DNA of 64,000 nucleotides from Eurosta solidaginis (GCF_040869045.1 NC_090324.1:57627346-57691345); one strand, 5' to 3'; shown: positions 1 through 12,308, counted from the first letter of the stretch. A program made the numbers and translations. The notes: generated from the sequence alone by a model not told the origin.

Positions 1-2600
1 GTGTAAACCTACAATTGTACGGAAGTATTATGGGATGGCGTTCAGATTCGGTAGTATCTTTGGATGCACAAAGTCGTCCACCCGTTTCCACTACTTCGTC
101 TTCATCAAGATATGGAGTGAGTGAAAGTATTTCGCTTTTAGATCCAATTGGTGTTTTGGATTGCAAGCTTGAAATTTCTGATCCGTAATATTGCTTCTGA
201 ACAAGTTTTATTAAACGGGTTGTTGTAGCTTTAGTTTCATCTGAGGAAATTAAATAAGATTCAGGTTGCCTACAATCTTTAGTTTTAGAATGCGTTCTAT
301 GAAAAAACTTGAGTATATATGATATAACTCTTAAAGCCCTAGGTAGATTTGAAAACCTATCGATAATATAATTAATATTGCTTGAACTTGCGGTTGCATG
401 TACTTGCACGCGTTTTTCTTCAATATTCGTGCTAAAATCCAAATCTTGGGTTGGCCACTTTTCCTTCTCTTCTTGGAGCCAAGAAGGACCCTGCCACCAC
501 AGAGAATTGTTGACTAAATCCTCGGCTAGTATTCCTCTACTGGCTAAATCTGCTGGGTTTGTACCTGAATCCACGTGATACCATGATGAACTTCCAACTT
601 TGTCGCTGATTTTTGTAATTCAATGCGCAACGAAAGTTGACCATGAGCACGGAGGTTTACGTATCCAAGCCAGCACGATTGTCGAATATGTCCAAAGATG
701 AATGTTTTGTTGACCTAAATCAAGGTTAGCCCAGATAGATTCAGTTATCTCCACTAATAATACTGCTCCGCAAAGTTCCAGTCGAGGAAGTGAGATGGTT
801 TTGACTGGAGCTGCTCTTGTTTTTGCCAAAAGCAGATTCACCAGTATACCGTCGTTATTTTCCACTCTCAACTACACGGCTGCACCATACGCTTTCTCGG
901 AGGCATCGCAGAATCCGTGAATTTCGACCTTTTCTGAGAAAAGGCTACCCATCGCGGTATTCGTATTTTGTCGATCTCCTTGTACGTATTCGTAAAATTT
1001 CTCCACCTGTCTAATGTTGAAGGCGAAACGGTCTCATCCCAGCCAGTACCCTCTAACCAAATATTTTTCATAATCATTTTTGCCATGATAATTGTTGGAG
1101 CTAGCCACCCTAATGGGTCAAAGAGTTTTGCGATAGTGGATAGTATCGCTCTTTTTGTGGGCTCGGTGCTTTCTTCTATAGGTTTTGCTATGAAGTAAAA
1201 CTGATCGGAATGAGCATTCTACCAAATACCGAGCGCCTTTACACTATTTGAATCTTCAAATTCTAAGAAATCTTCACTCAGTAGATGAACTTTGGGAATA
1301 CCCTGTAATATTTCACTGGAATTTGAATTTGGAATTTTCGTAATGGAAAACAAGCGGAACTTAAAACCCCGGAAATTTCATCTCTTGCTCTGATCGCAGA
1401 TGCTATAGTATGCCCTCCCGAAAGAACGTCGTCAACATACATATTTTTTCGTAGGATATGTGAGCCGATTGGATGAGATTTTTCGGAATCATCAGCCAGT
1501 TTAAGTAAAGTCCTTATTGCTAAATAAGGATCACAATTGATACCAAATGTCACTGTTTTGAGCTCATACAGACTGATTTGATCATCTGGACTTGAGCGGA
1601 AAACTATTCTTTGGTCACTTGTATGATTATCATCTCCTAGGATTTGCCTATACATCTTCTCAATATCGCCAGCGAAGAATTAATGTTGGTAGATCAGCCT
1701 GAAGCACAGGACCAAGAAGCAGAACACCGTTCATGCTGACGCATTGAAAACAACTCTAACTTTGGTAGAGATGCTTTCTTCTTTTATTACTGCATGATGT
1801 GGTAAATAGTAATTATCGACTGCATTGGCCGATTGAATCGAATCTAATCTTGACATATGCCCCATAGTCTCGTATTATAGTATGCCACTATTGTAAAGCG
1901 AGATTTTTTCTAAGTCGGGTTTCATTTTTATAGAATTGAGAGCACGCTATTCTTAATGATGGACCTAGATTTATCTCTCCTGGGAATTCTGACCTGAACG
2001 GAAGCGACACAATGTATCTTCCGTCAGAATTCCCCTGCGTTGTACGTTGATACAATTCCTCACAAAATGTATCTTCTAATGTGGAGGCTTTAGCTTTCGG
2101 CGTATCTTCGAGCTCCCAAAATGACCTAAGCTGTTTGTCTAAAGCCACTTCATTGTAAAAGGATACCCGATTATGATTGGTTTGACTGGCTTCATCAGCA
2201 CAACCAGTCAGTATCCAACCAAAGACAGTTTCTTGAGCTAAAAGTGTGCTAAGAATATTTTTATTTGATACCGTCTAATATGATTTGCGGATAAATATCC
2301 CCGCCCAGAACAAGATCAACTGGCTCATTCACGAAGAAACGTTTATCCGCAAGCACGATATCGGGAAATGCTTGTTGTGTTAATGCACTAACATCGCATG
2401 TTGGCAAATTACCTGTCAAATGTGGTAGAACTAGAACTAAAGCGTCAACCTAAATTAGTGGGTCAACTGGGGACCGCAACTGAATGGCGCATGCCTCTTT
2501 TACCTGCGCAGAAACTGAATTATTGACGTCCGAAACTTGAGCATGCATCTTTCGAGTTGGCAGGTTGATTCTTCGTCTAAGTCTTTCAGTGATAAAAGAG
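1..2600 (-). pseudogene. BEL/Pao retrotransposon pol remnant (copy 1)
   Basis: Minus-strand fragments, read from high to low coordinate, follow the order of a Pao-type polyprotein. A decayed protease/linker lies near 2.6-2.15 kb. The pre-RT segment at 2148-1888 contains GRYIVSLPF. The reverse transcriptase at 1655-1278 keeps MYRQIL and the catalytic YVDD. RNase H pieces lie at 1086-620 ([12 protein letters not shown]). From about 620 to 1 the frame is open again, with NPADLASRG, LWWQGPSWL and GGRL followed by HPIILP, just before the integrase zinc finger would begin. The same landmarks occur in the intact copy at 60-64 kb. Frameshifts and stops separate the pieces, so this is dead. The window edge cuts it before integrase. 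Confidence 0.9.
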
Positions 2601-3580
2601 CATTCAGATCCCGAATCTATGAGAGCTCTGCCCGAAAATGTGTACCATTATAATGAATGGTGACGCGAGCTGTGCATAGTAAAACACCTTTACTGGTATT
2701 AATAAAATTAGATTTTGCTGTAGTTTTATTTTGCCTTTGTTGTTTTGCAGATTCACTTTGAGATTGAGCTTGCTTTGAAGTGCACGGTTGCTCATCCGAT
2801 AAATCTGCAGAATTATTTACCTGTGTAGGTTTTGCCTTACTTGTCTGCAAATACAGCAGGGTATTATGTCTTAAATGGCAGTTGCTGCAATTGTGCGCAC
2901 TTGTACATTTTGACACTGAATGCCCCGATGACAGACAGTTCTTTTTATGAAAGCAAGTCTTTCATTCGTATTCAAATTTTTGAACTTTGAACACGCATAA
3001 ATTTTGCGATCATTGCTTTGGTACATTTTACAAGTGCCTTTAGCTACACTTGCTTGGAAAGCGCCAAGTTTCTTTGGGGGATGTTCAGAGGCCTGCTTTG
3101 AGTTTTGTGCCTTTTGAGGTTTTGTACTCTTTATACCTCTTAAACCTGAGACTGATTCTAACGTTTGAAAACGATTTGTCAGAAATCGGTCCATATCCGC
3201 ACACTTGGAAGTTTCTGTCTTGTTTTCTACGGACTGTTCCCAAGGCGAAAGGGTTACATCAGGAAGCTTAGTTGAACATAAATATGTAATAATTGGATCC
3301 CAATTAGATATGTCAATATGATGACCTACTAACGAGGATATGCAATTATTTATATCCCTTTGTAATCTTTTGATTGAATTGCCGCATTTAGTTTCGACTG
3401 ATTGAAGGTAGAAAAGAATTTTTAATTGGGTGTTGACTAATATTATCTTATTTTCATACCTGTCGCACAAATTTTTCCAAGCTATATCAAAACCATCATT
3501 CGTCAATTCGCATTTCTTAATGATTTCTCTGGCTTCACCTTGTGTTTTTTGTATGATTTCATATCTTTCCTTATACCATT
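2601..3580 (-). pseudogene. BEL/Pao gag remnant, capsid and nucleocapsid part
   Basis: The frame at 3506-2871 encodes a 211-residue Gag segment (AWKNLCDRYEN, then a Q/K-rich linker) typical of BEL/Pao Gag. Its upstream continuation to about 3577 reads QKTQGEAREIIKKCEL. A zinc-knuckle region follows: the Cys/His residues are split between this frame (ending near CKMYQSND...CSKFKNLN) and the frame at 2916-2617 (CTSAHNCSNCHLRHNTLL). A frameshift and lost cysteines have broken the knuckles. It leads directly into the pol remnant. The N-terminal part of a matching gag lies at 6006-6353, separated by gypsy-like sequence, so the gene seems to have been interrupted. Confidence 0.8.
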
Positions 3581-4356
3581 TTTCATATTTTCCAGCAATA
3601 TTTTTATTAGATCTTATGTGTCATGCGATTTTCTGGGTGGCCTTCCCAGATGGGATCGTCATGATATTTATGTAGAATTTCTTTAATTTCTTTCGACATT
3701 TGTCACATGCATAACTTCTGGAGTTAATGCAAATATTAGATCTTTGAGATCTTGGCTACCTATTTTTTTTTATTTTTAAATATGCTTACTCGAGTATTCA
3801 TTATTCTTGACCAATTTGTCTCCTAAGGGACAACTGTCTTTTTTCTTACAAGTCCTAGATTGCCGGCATTTTTAAGCCTGGTTGAATATTGTCCTTAGTC
3901 AATAACTTCCTCAACAATCTGGTTGTTTGTATTTCGCTACAATTTTTCTATCCTAATTGCAAATTTATTTATTAAGCGCTTTATTTATAATAAGGTTCTC
4001 TTTGTGACTTTTTATTTTCTTCATTCTGGCTGGTTTTTAAGTTTCCGATCTTGTGGTAACTTTAGGTATTTTGCATATTTCCACTTACGTAAAGTTTTTA
4101 GTCAAGCATTGTGTTGCGAAAGGTTTATGGTATAAATCTTCTACCTTGACAGCCTTGATAGTTGTTGTTTTGATTAACTTCTATGGAAACTACTACTGTG
4201 AATTAGCAAATACTTGAACTTAGACTGTGCTAATGAAGCTGTCTTAATAAATCCTTCTATTGAGTGAGGCATTTTACAGTGATTCATTTGTAATTGTTTA
4301 CTGTTCTTATCGAAATTGGGCTGAATTTAGAGGATTTAGGGTGCTAAATTTGAATA

Positions 4357-4539
4357 TTATATCAATAGCACGATTCCGCAGGTTGAAACTACTAGCCAAA
4401 CATCTGAAATATTTGGGTAAATTTTCGGCTCTGGTTCAGCTGGTGGTTTATATTTTAATATTATATTCTCTGATGTTTCAGAGTTTGTTTTTCCTACCTT
4501 GTAACCAGCTATGGGGTTAATTTTTGTCCACGAAGACAT
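4357..4539 (-). pseudogene. small membrane-protein ORF of gypsy-like element, decayed copy
   Basis: A 60-residue ORF starting MSSWTKI and ending in a hydrophobic stretch (DVWLVVSTCGIVLLI). It aligns with the 88-residue ORF at 14038-14304: the start MS-W-TKI, an IAGY motif, a K-E/T-S-E patch, a KY-P patch and a (D)(I/V)WL hydrophobic segment agree in order. This copy stops inside the C-terminal membrane segment and lacks the basic tail, so it is probably not functional. I do not recognise a named family. Confidence 0.5.
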
Positions 4540-5164
4540 TTTAAGGAGATGATATGATTGAAAGAGAAAATTAAAGAGATTTTAAAAATTTATTCCTGTC
4601 TCTTTGGGGGTATTAATAATGCTAATTTATGTTTATTAAGTTAAACATTCCATTTTACTTTTATTATTTTTTTTTTTATCTAGTTAGCATTATAAAAGTT
4701 ATTATTTAAAAGGTTTATTTCTAAAAATTTTTGTTTTCAGCCAAAATTTGTTTAATTTAACATCTTTTAGAAAAAAAAAATTTTTTTTCAAATGATGAAT
4801 ATTTAAATACAATTTATTTTTTCTTATTTTAATTCCTGTGCTATTTTCTTCTTTTAAAAAAAAAATTCTATTTTGGTAATACATTTTCACATTTAAGGAG
4901 TTTTATGAAAACGACCTAAATATTTGATCTTGATTGTATGTCCTCTTCTGGAAACATATCTCAAAAATTAGTAAAAAAAAGTTTTTACAGCAGAAATTTG
5001 AATTTTTGCTTGTCAATAGGCAGCCGCTAGGTTGCCCGAATATTTTTCCTGCCTAACAATAATTTTTAAATTGTTAAAACTAATCTAATATACGTATTAT
5101 ACTTAAGTTGACAGTTTATTCCTAATGTGGTCAGTTCCTTCCAAGGTAATATCAATATTTTTAC

Positions 5165-5440
5165 TGGTCATATCCACTGCTCCTGCATTATTTCGATTAT
5201 AAAGCCCGTAAATTATCATAAAAATTGCTAAATGGCGTCATTTTTGAGTGCTCCAAATTGGTCGTATTCACTGCTCCTGCATCAGTTCGATTATAAAGCC
5301 CATAAATTGCTGAATGGTGTCATTCTTGAGTGCTCCAAATTGGTTATATCTAGTGCTCCTGCATCAGTTCGATTATAAAGCCCGTAAATTATCGTAAACA
5401 TTGCTAAACATCATTTTTGAGTGCTCCGAATTTAATTCAT
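5165..5440. repeat. three-copy tandem repeat, 82-94 bp
   Basis: Three successive units share GCTCCTGCAT (at about 5179, 5273 and 5355), then CGATTATAAAGCCC, an AAATTGCT-type segment and TTGAGTGCTCC. Unit spacing is 94 then 82 bp because the second unit lacks about a dozen bases. It lies in the leader region of the gypsy-like remnant. Confidence 0.8.
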
Positions 5441-5543
5441 CGAAAATATTATTTGCCTCTTTTACAAGGCTTAGGCTGTAATCAGCCAGTAAAATTCTTG
5501 CCAGCTATAAAATTAGGCTGAAAATTCTGCCAGTAGAATCATA

Positions 5544-5556
5544 GGCAGGATCGCCA
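5544..5556 (-). other. candidate primer-binding site of gypsy-like copy 1
   Basis: Minus-strand TGGCGATCCTGCC is identical to the first 13 bases of the primer-binding site of the complete element (15306-15323). It begins with TGG, the complement of a tRNA CCA end. I could not assign the tRNA. Confidence 0.5.
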
Positions 5557-6005
5557 TATAAAAGGTTAAAAATTAATGAAAAGTGTTGAGACGTTGATGA
5601 GTGAATTTCGAATCTATAAATGTCTCTTTATTTAAATATTTCAGCTTATTTATATTAAATTATTCTAAACATATTCTTACATACCTATTTACATTTAATC
5701 ATACATACTTACATGCATATCTACCTTAAGCATACATACTTACATACCTACATACAACTCGATACAAAATATGTATGTACACATCTGTGTTGAGCTGCGA
5801 CTTCTATGGGAAATGCAACCTTGCAAATTTGCTGGAATTCAAATTTGTTTGGTTGTGTGTTGTACACACACCTCTTTTAATGGCTATGTCAGAGTTAATT
5901 ATCAAATGCATATTTATGTGCTGATGAACATTTAGACTATTTTTGTAGCAGGGTAGCACATTAGACTGATTTAAATATTTGGGGTTAAATTGTTGGCTGT
6001 TTACA
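5557..6005 (-). repeat. candidate 5' LTR of gypsy-like copy 1
   Basis: The segment lies between the primer-binding-like site and the point where BEL gag coding stops. On the minus strand it begins TGTAAACAGCC and ends CTTTTATA, immediately before TGGCGATCC. Its position fits a 5' LTR, but the sequence differs from the 11.7/15.3-kb LTRs, the expected terminal CA is not present, and no second LTR was found. Tentative. Confidence 0.3.
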
Positions 6006-6353
6006 CTCCAGTATCACAAGGTGCTAAATGCAAATTGCATGCCGTGAAGGCAGCATCGTTTTCCCTCTCTTGCTTCTCAAGTTTTTCTGCCAAGTCATTT
6101 ATTTTTGTCATATACCGCACAAAAACAATATAGCACGACTTATTTTTTTTTTTCTAATTGCCGTGAAATTCTTCTCATATATATTTTCTGATTGTAATAA
6201 CGCATAAAAAGCTTCTTTAGCTTTTTCCCACATCGATTTCAACTCCTGCTGCTGAATTTTCATCGAATTTTTGGAGTGTTCGCTACTGGCTATGCTTAAA
6301 AATTCGATGTCGAACTCAATATTTGTGCCAACTAAGCGGTTATATGCTTCCAT
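6006..6353 (-). pseudogene. BEL/Pao gag N-terminal fragment
   Basis: The ORF begins MEAYNRLVGTNIEF and runs to 6108 with a helical, charged composition. After a one-base slip in a poly-T run near 6145, the reading continues in another frame (RYMTKINDLAEKLEKQEREN) and ends APCDTGV followed by a stop at about 6006. A conserved (P)CDT(x)V motif followed by a tryptophan-containing segment is usual in BEL/Pao Gag. Here it is cut exactly where the candidate LTR begins. The next Gag segment resumes at about 3580, so the two pieces are probably one gene split by an insertion. Confidence 0.65.
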
Positions 6354-6720
6354 ATTGCAAAAAGTATAAAAATAGAATTTTTCAAAAATTTTAAGTACAC
6401 AGAGACAGAATCTGTGAAATTACCCAATTTGCTAATATAAAAATTAGAAAACCAAACCCAAAAGTGAGGTTAATTACACAGTGCAGTATTGTTGTTGTGG
6501 GCTGTTAATAACAAAGCAGTGCAAGTCATATAAATGTATATTGAATTAATTTATTTTTGAAAAATTACTTGCACTTTTCTAATAAATTATCCCCAAACAC
6601 TGTTTGTACAAATATTTGTATGCAATAATGCAACGAAGACCCTTAAGCCGTGTCAAATATTATTTACCGTCGGCGGCAAGCACTATTTGATGGTCGGTCG
6701 AATGGGCTATTGGCACAAAT
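6354..6720 (-). other. possible leader/5' LTR of BEL copy 1
   Basis: Noncoding sequence directly upstream of the gag start on the minus strand. It contains TGTTTGGGGATAA near 6590-6605 and a GCCGCCGACGG block near 6670. Position alone suggests a leader and LTR; no second copy is available to define ends. Confidence 0.2.
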
Positions 6721-7930
6721 AAAAAAAAAAAACTGGGATCTTATTTTTTTTTCACAAAACCACTCGCGCACTTTCACTTTCACTAATTTCTTATTTATTT
6801 ATTAACTAATGTGCTCACTGAAACAACCACGTACCTTTATATTTGTAGATGTATCCTTGATGAAGTGGATTCAATAATATATAAACAAATGTCTTTGAGA
6901 AATTGCTGTGTTTTAGAAGTTGATATTGCTGCTGATGTTGCCGCAAATAAACTCCTAACGAAAAAATTCCTCCAAAAAATACCAAGTACTATTGTAATAA
7001 CCGATGGTTGGCTCACAAAATGGTCGCTGGATGAAATAACGGATTGAATGGACCAATTTCTTGGCCGGGCCACAGCTCAGGGATGGTGCCGGTCAAGATA
7101 TAGTGCATAAAAGAAGGAAAGTTTGTATTAGTATTAATAATTAAAATAATCTTTATTGAACATAAAGATTGTGCACAACATTGATAGATATATATCTATG
7201 TTACCTACCTATTTTTAGGTTACCTGTACAATTTGGTTGGCGAATCTGCAACTGCGGCGGGATACGTCCTTTGTACTTGGTGTGTGAAAACAAGTGAAGT
7301 AAAGAAGAACATAACAGATCAATACCACTTGCCAGTCAAACTTTTTATTTGTTCCAGCGATGTTCATTTGTATGGTCAACATAAACAGTTTGACTGGCAC
7401 TGTTAACCAATATAAGAAAAATGCGAGGGCGACCTGTTATGTTTGGAGTTTGGGCTGTCGGCCTAAGTTATTGAAAGTGGTTCAATGAAATATTATTTGA
7501 GATAAAGATTAAACAGCTAACGAATTTTGGAAAAGGGGTGTGGCACTGCCACATATGCTAAAAAGTTTGATCTTAGTAACCGCTTTACAAATTTGTACCA
7601 AAATCGATAGACGTATTGATTTCTATAAAAATGTAATACTCGTTTGAACGCGAAATGCCTAAAGTTTAAAATAATTTTATAAACTTCAGAGAAATGCAAT
7701 AACGAAAAGTATATATTTATAAATTAATTAATTCTTTGATTTGAAATAAAAAATTAACTTGTACATAGATATTTCATTTTTCAATAAAGTAGCAAAATTG
7801 ATTAGTAAATCTCTTTTTCATTGTTGTGATAAGAAGTGAGAAACTTATTCTATCTTAACAAAGTCATCGTCACTGGAACATATATCTAACAAAGCAACCA
7901 TTTCTGAGCCATACGCATCTGTAAGATCTT
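6721..7930. other. no recognisable gene; two short hairpins
   Basis: Only short chance ORFs here. Two perfect inverted repeats are visible. One is AATCTTTAT/ATAAAGATT around a 5-base loop at 7148-7170. The other is TGCCAGTCAAAC/GTTTGACTGGCA with a 46-base spacer at 7330-7399. No protein similarity was recognised. Confidence 0.5.
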
Positions 7931-7931
7931 T

Positions 7932-9405
7932 TTATGTTCTTACATACCTCATAGATGATATGACTGGATCAGAAGAGATAGCTAACATGTTGAAAAGGTC
8001 TTTGTTTTGTCTAAGTCGTGATACTTTGCAGGTGTTCATACATCTATACCTTTTGTAGTCCTTGTTCTTAGATTCTTGAGCTTCTTCAGACAATTCTCCT
8101 AATGGTAAGCACTGGTACTCTATTAAATCTTTTCCATGTGCTAAAATTTTATGTACTGTTGGTGTAAGTTTCTTACGATACTTTTGATGCAGCAACTCTG
8201 TAGTTTTAGATGCATATTCTCCAAATTTGGGTCCATTAACTTGTTCATGTCAGTTTAAAATATTTAAAATTACTCCCAATCTTTTCACAATAGCTCTATC
8301 AACTCCTGTTAGGTGAGCAGTCACTTCATCGTTTTCAAAACATCTTCTTGAGAAGTTACCATCATTTGTATTTCCGTATCCATACTTTGGACAGTAAATT
8401 CTAAGGCCAATCTTTTTATAGATTGCATCCTGAATTATTTTTTTCTCTTGTTTTGTTTCTCCTTACATGTTGTTTTGTCGTCGAAAACTTCTCCTTGTTG
8501 TGGTAGTGTATAAGCCAGCATCAAAACAAATTCCATAAAATGTATCCTAGCATGCAAAGGAGATATTCCATACTCATAATTTCGTTCGCCAGTTATTGAA
8601 TCATCAAGATTTTCAAAGTCCTTTTGGCTCTTACAAATTGGATATTTCATTGTAGATGTCGTATTTGTTATTAAGTTCAAAACTTTTCCATCGACCATTG
8701 TTAGAAGAAAATCATGCTCTATTTTAATGACATTCGCCTCTTCAATTTCAATTATTGTTGGTTCTAATTTGGCAGTTTGATGTTTTATATCACTCACTGT
8801 AGCTTTTATGAGTTCCGAAGACTAATATCGGGCGACACAATATAGTTGATGACGGACGTGGATTTTTCCAATATTCTGAAACTTCATCTTTTAGTCGTAA
8901 TGGAACAATAGAAGCCATAAACATATTACTATCTGTAATTGTTTCATCGTCTACATTTATTCTTTATTTATATGCGCTTTGTATTGATGATCCATCACCG
9001 CCCCACTTAGTTATCAATGCTAGCTCCTTTGGAAGTGATTTCAACTTTCCTTCATTAAAACTTTGAAGGAGTCGTGTAGACGTATGATCCATTAAGTTTT
9101 GTAGCTCAATTTCAGCTGATACTTCGCTCTAGTTGGATTGGTTGACGTGCTAGGCGTTTCTTCGTCCAAAAAATTTTGTCAGCTAGCTACTTTTCATGCT
9201 TACTTAGAAATTTTGAATTGTCACGATAGACGTTCTTCCATTTTCTTTCTATCATAATGTATTGTAAACAAATTTTTTCTTCCAGGCCTTCCTTTTCTTT
9301 AATGCTTGTTTCACTCGGTAATTCTCTCATAAAAGCCTCAACGAAGTCCCGTCTTGACTTTGTAGATTTAAACACCGTAAATAGTTTCGAGTTTTCTAGA
9401 TACAT
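7932..9405 (-). pseudogene. decayed insect transposase-like protein, unnamed family
   Basis: Fragments of one protein lie in order on the minus strand. 9405-9187 contains FTVFKSTKSRRDFVEAF. 8797-8435 contains a DGKVLN motif and HARIHFMEF. 8430-7959 contains YGNTNDGNFSRR, then VNGPKFG, LTPTVHKILAHG and LGELSEEAQESKNKDYKRYR. The last part is open except for one TGA near 8248. The motifs NTNDGN-x-(A/S)RR, TVHKxLxHG and LSEEAQE(A/S)xNKD recur, as I remember it, in many uncharacterised arthropod and cnidarian proteins with repeat-like copy number; I cannot name the superfamily. Frameshifts near 8435 and 8800-9187 show that it is not functional. Confidence 0.6.
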
Positions 9406-9419
9406 ATTAGAATTGGCTT

Positions 9420-11676
9420 CGAGTGTATCTGACTAAATATTAAACTGTGAACTATATTTAAAAATACTATTCACTTTATTTAAGTAAACAGAATACTTAG
9501 TTACTTAATCTCCAAAAGACGAATTATATTATGCATTGCCTGATGGATAGCTTTGTATACCTACTCAAATTATTAAAATGAATTTCAGGTATACAATTCG
9601 TAACTACAAAAATGTATGTTGTTAACAAGTTTCAATAACAAAAACTACTTTACGGCCGTACTGCATTTTATATACCTGCTCAGGCGCGTATTTATGCCCA
9701 AGGTTGTTTAACTTTATTTGATGTAAAAAGTGAAGTTGCAGCTGGACGCAGGTAGACTTTATGAATTTAGGTAACTGAATATTTCACAAATAACTACTGT
9801 TAATTTGACGGAGCACATATTTTAACTTTTTTTTTTCATCAAAGTTTTAAAAAGGGCCTAAAAATAGGCATTTTGAAAAACAGGTATATCCGCCAATGTT
9901 TAACAAAAAAGAAAACTATTTTTTTTTATTTCAATCCTAAATTAAATTATCTTTAACAGCTATACAAGAAAACGACAACCGGCCGCCTTATTTACTCACA
10001 AAACCATTTTAAATACAACGAAAAAGAAGAAAAATTTCAAATGTTTCCCAATGTTGAAAATTGGTCAATTTTGGGCGGCTCTACCTGGTAAACTAAACAG
10101 TTGTATACTCTTAATCCCTGGAAAATTCTCTATTAGAAATATGTATTAGATTTAGCGAACGCTTTCATAAATTTTTTGATTTTTGCCATGTTTTAACGGC
10201 AGAGGCGCCACTGTGCAACGTTGATCAATTTGGACTCTGCAATAGAATTATTTCCTGAACGTAAAGCTAGGCGTGTATTCAAAGTGACATATGTAATTCA
10301 ATGTTTATCATTCTATTAATATTAATTATCTGGGAAACCTAAAAAATTTATGATGAAAATTACTTTTGATTACAACAGTAAATTTTTTTCACTACGAAAG
10401 TGGGCCGTTGCTGAGAAACTTCTCCAGTTTACCTATAGAACACCAATAGTCTCTTGCAAAAATGTTACTATAGGGAAACCAAACAGACAGATCAAACATA
10501 TACATCACAGTCGATTTTAAGCAGTTCTGTTGAATCTTGGACCAATATAGACATGGTATTGTGTTATTGATTTTAATTAATAATAATACCTGAGTTAGCC
10601 GCTGAATTATTTTTCTGCCTAACAATTTTTAAGTGATTCTACTTTCTGAATTAGGAAGAAAAATTTGTATATATATTACCTTAATTGTGTTATTACATTC
10701 CATGACTTGAAATATCCACAGTTTTAGATTTCCATTCCTCTCTCTTCGTGCAGAACTGTTTCTGTTTCTTTTCTCAGACATGATTTTGTCAATACGAATG
10801 TGAATTTCAGCTTTCTTAACAATTAATTTTTGATTGGTCGCCTCATTTGTTTGTGGTGAAAACTCAACCAGTCTGTGTTTTTCGTATATATTTCCTTATA
10901 ATAAAGAGAAAAAAGCATAATTTTTGCAAGTCATGTTTTTAAATAATTATTGTTAACTAGTAGTACTTCAAATTATTGTAAATTGATTTATTAACCTATT
11001 ACTTGATCAAGTAAGAATTATGCTGAATTACGTGTAAAGGCTTTGGTGAATTTTTGTTCAAAATAAGATAGACAGAAGGCTTGGGTCATTTTTTAAAGCT
11101 CTATCCTTTGGCATCAAGGATTTGAGCCTACAAGTTTTCCCCGATGCGCAACTCATTGTAACATAGTTGGTAAAGTCAAAAATTACTTTTCTCTGTTTGG
11201 CTTCAGCGTCCCAAGTTGGTTTAAGCCCTGTGGATAAAAATTGTAATATGCAGAACCGTCGAAAGAGAGGAGAATATGGAATAGAAACACTAGTAGTTGG
11301 TTACACCTTAATAATCGGACCCATTCGATTTTAAAATAACAATGCCAAAACTATTTCTACATTTTGAGAAACTCCACATAATTTATGCTGTAAAATTTAT
11401 GGAATTTTTGCTTCAAGGGAAAATTTTCTACTTAAAATTATGGGGTATTTGCATTTTTGACAACTTATTACAAATTTAAATGTTGAGTGCTAAAGGACTT
11501 TAAGACTAAAATTTCTTTAAATGCAATACAATCTGCGATTGACTTTTCATTCATAAATTTGCTTTTTCCAATTTATTTCTGTTTAGTAATACATTTGGCA
11601 AGGAGCATTTTTACAAAATTACCGAAATGCAAAATGTCAAGACTTTATAATTTCTAAATTCGGTACATATTTAAGA
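9420..11676. other. AT-rich sequence with nothing recognised
   Basis: No ORF longer than about 80 codons and no recognisable motif or repeat was seen. The sequence has long A/T runs and probably represents decayed repeats or intergenic DNA. Confidence 0.5.
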
Positions 11677-11680
11677 CTTT

Positions 11681-12297
11681 TGAAAAGTTAAAATAATAAT
11701 AAGTGTATTGACTTTGGTAGTCGGATCAAGATTGTCTTTATTACAAAAATGATTTCCCTTTTTATAGCTAATTACTTAACCTACACATTTATAAATATCC
11801 TAATACTAACAACTAAAAATAAGTACATTTGTATTACTGAGCATATATGTAGATTTGTATTGCTAGGCATATATGTAGATTTGTATTAATATGCATATAT
11901 GTGGTATATGTAGATTTGTATTGATATGCATATATGTAGATTGGTATTGCTATGTATATATGTATATTTGTATTACTATGCATGCATGTAGATTTGTATG
12001 CAAAGTCAGTAGATCGATATTCATATGAAATGTGAACATTTGGTTAATTCATATTATTGGTTGTATGAAAATATTTTGATGACAAACTAACATAAGCATA
12101 ATTTGTGATGTGTGAACTGACAAGGGATTCATATTCGGCATTCCATTGAAGTTAGCTAACCGCTGTGTGAGTTCAAGGTAATTTATGTCTTATGATATTG
12201 TAATATGATTATGCTGTTAAAATTTATTGGCATAGAAGTTCATGATGCGTAAGGCCGTAAATGTATTGTATAGGAGGGCATGACGCATAATTCTACA
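11681..12297 (-). repeat. 3' LTR
   Basis: 617 bp, matching 15324-15939 throughout with scattered substitutions. It contains an internal array of about six units of roughly 26 bp with the core CATATATGTAGATTTGTATT (about 11845-12000). A few base differences between the LTRs show that the insertion is not brand new. Confidence 0.88.
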
Positions 12298-12308
12298 CCA
12301 TCCGCCTT
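12298..12308 (-). other. polypurine-tract-like sequence
   Basis: On the minus strand, AAGGCGGATGG lies directly before the TGTAG start of the 3' LTR, the normal place for the plus-strand primer of an LTR element. Confidence 0.55.

Larger units (their letters stand above)
3581..5556 (-). mobile_element. Ty3/gypsy-like element remnant (copy 1), internal part
   Basis: This stretch is homologous to the interior of the element at 11.68-15.94 kb. Shared parts are an integrase zinc-finger remnant at about 3600-3690 (minus-strand ILHKYHDDPIWEGHPENR, ending in a stop), a small membrane-protein ORF at 4357-4539, AT-rich leader segments near 4.65 kb, and the primer-binding-like TGGCGATCCTGCC at 5544-5556. 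No reverse transcriptase is seen, so this copy has the same deletion as the other one. The low-coordinate LTR is missing; the sequence passes straight into BEL gag near 3580. Confidence 0.6.

Noticed and set aside
6811..7073. Overlapping 78-codon ORFs on both strands
   Set aside because: No recognisable motif in either direction; probably chance.
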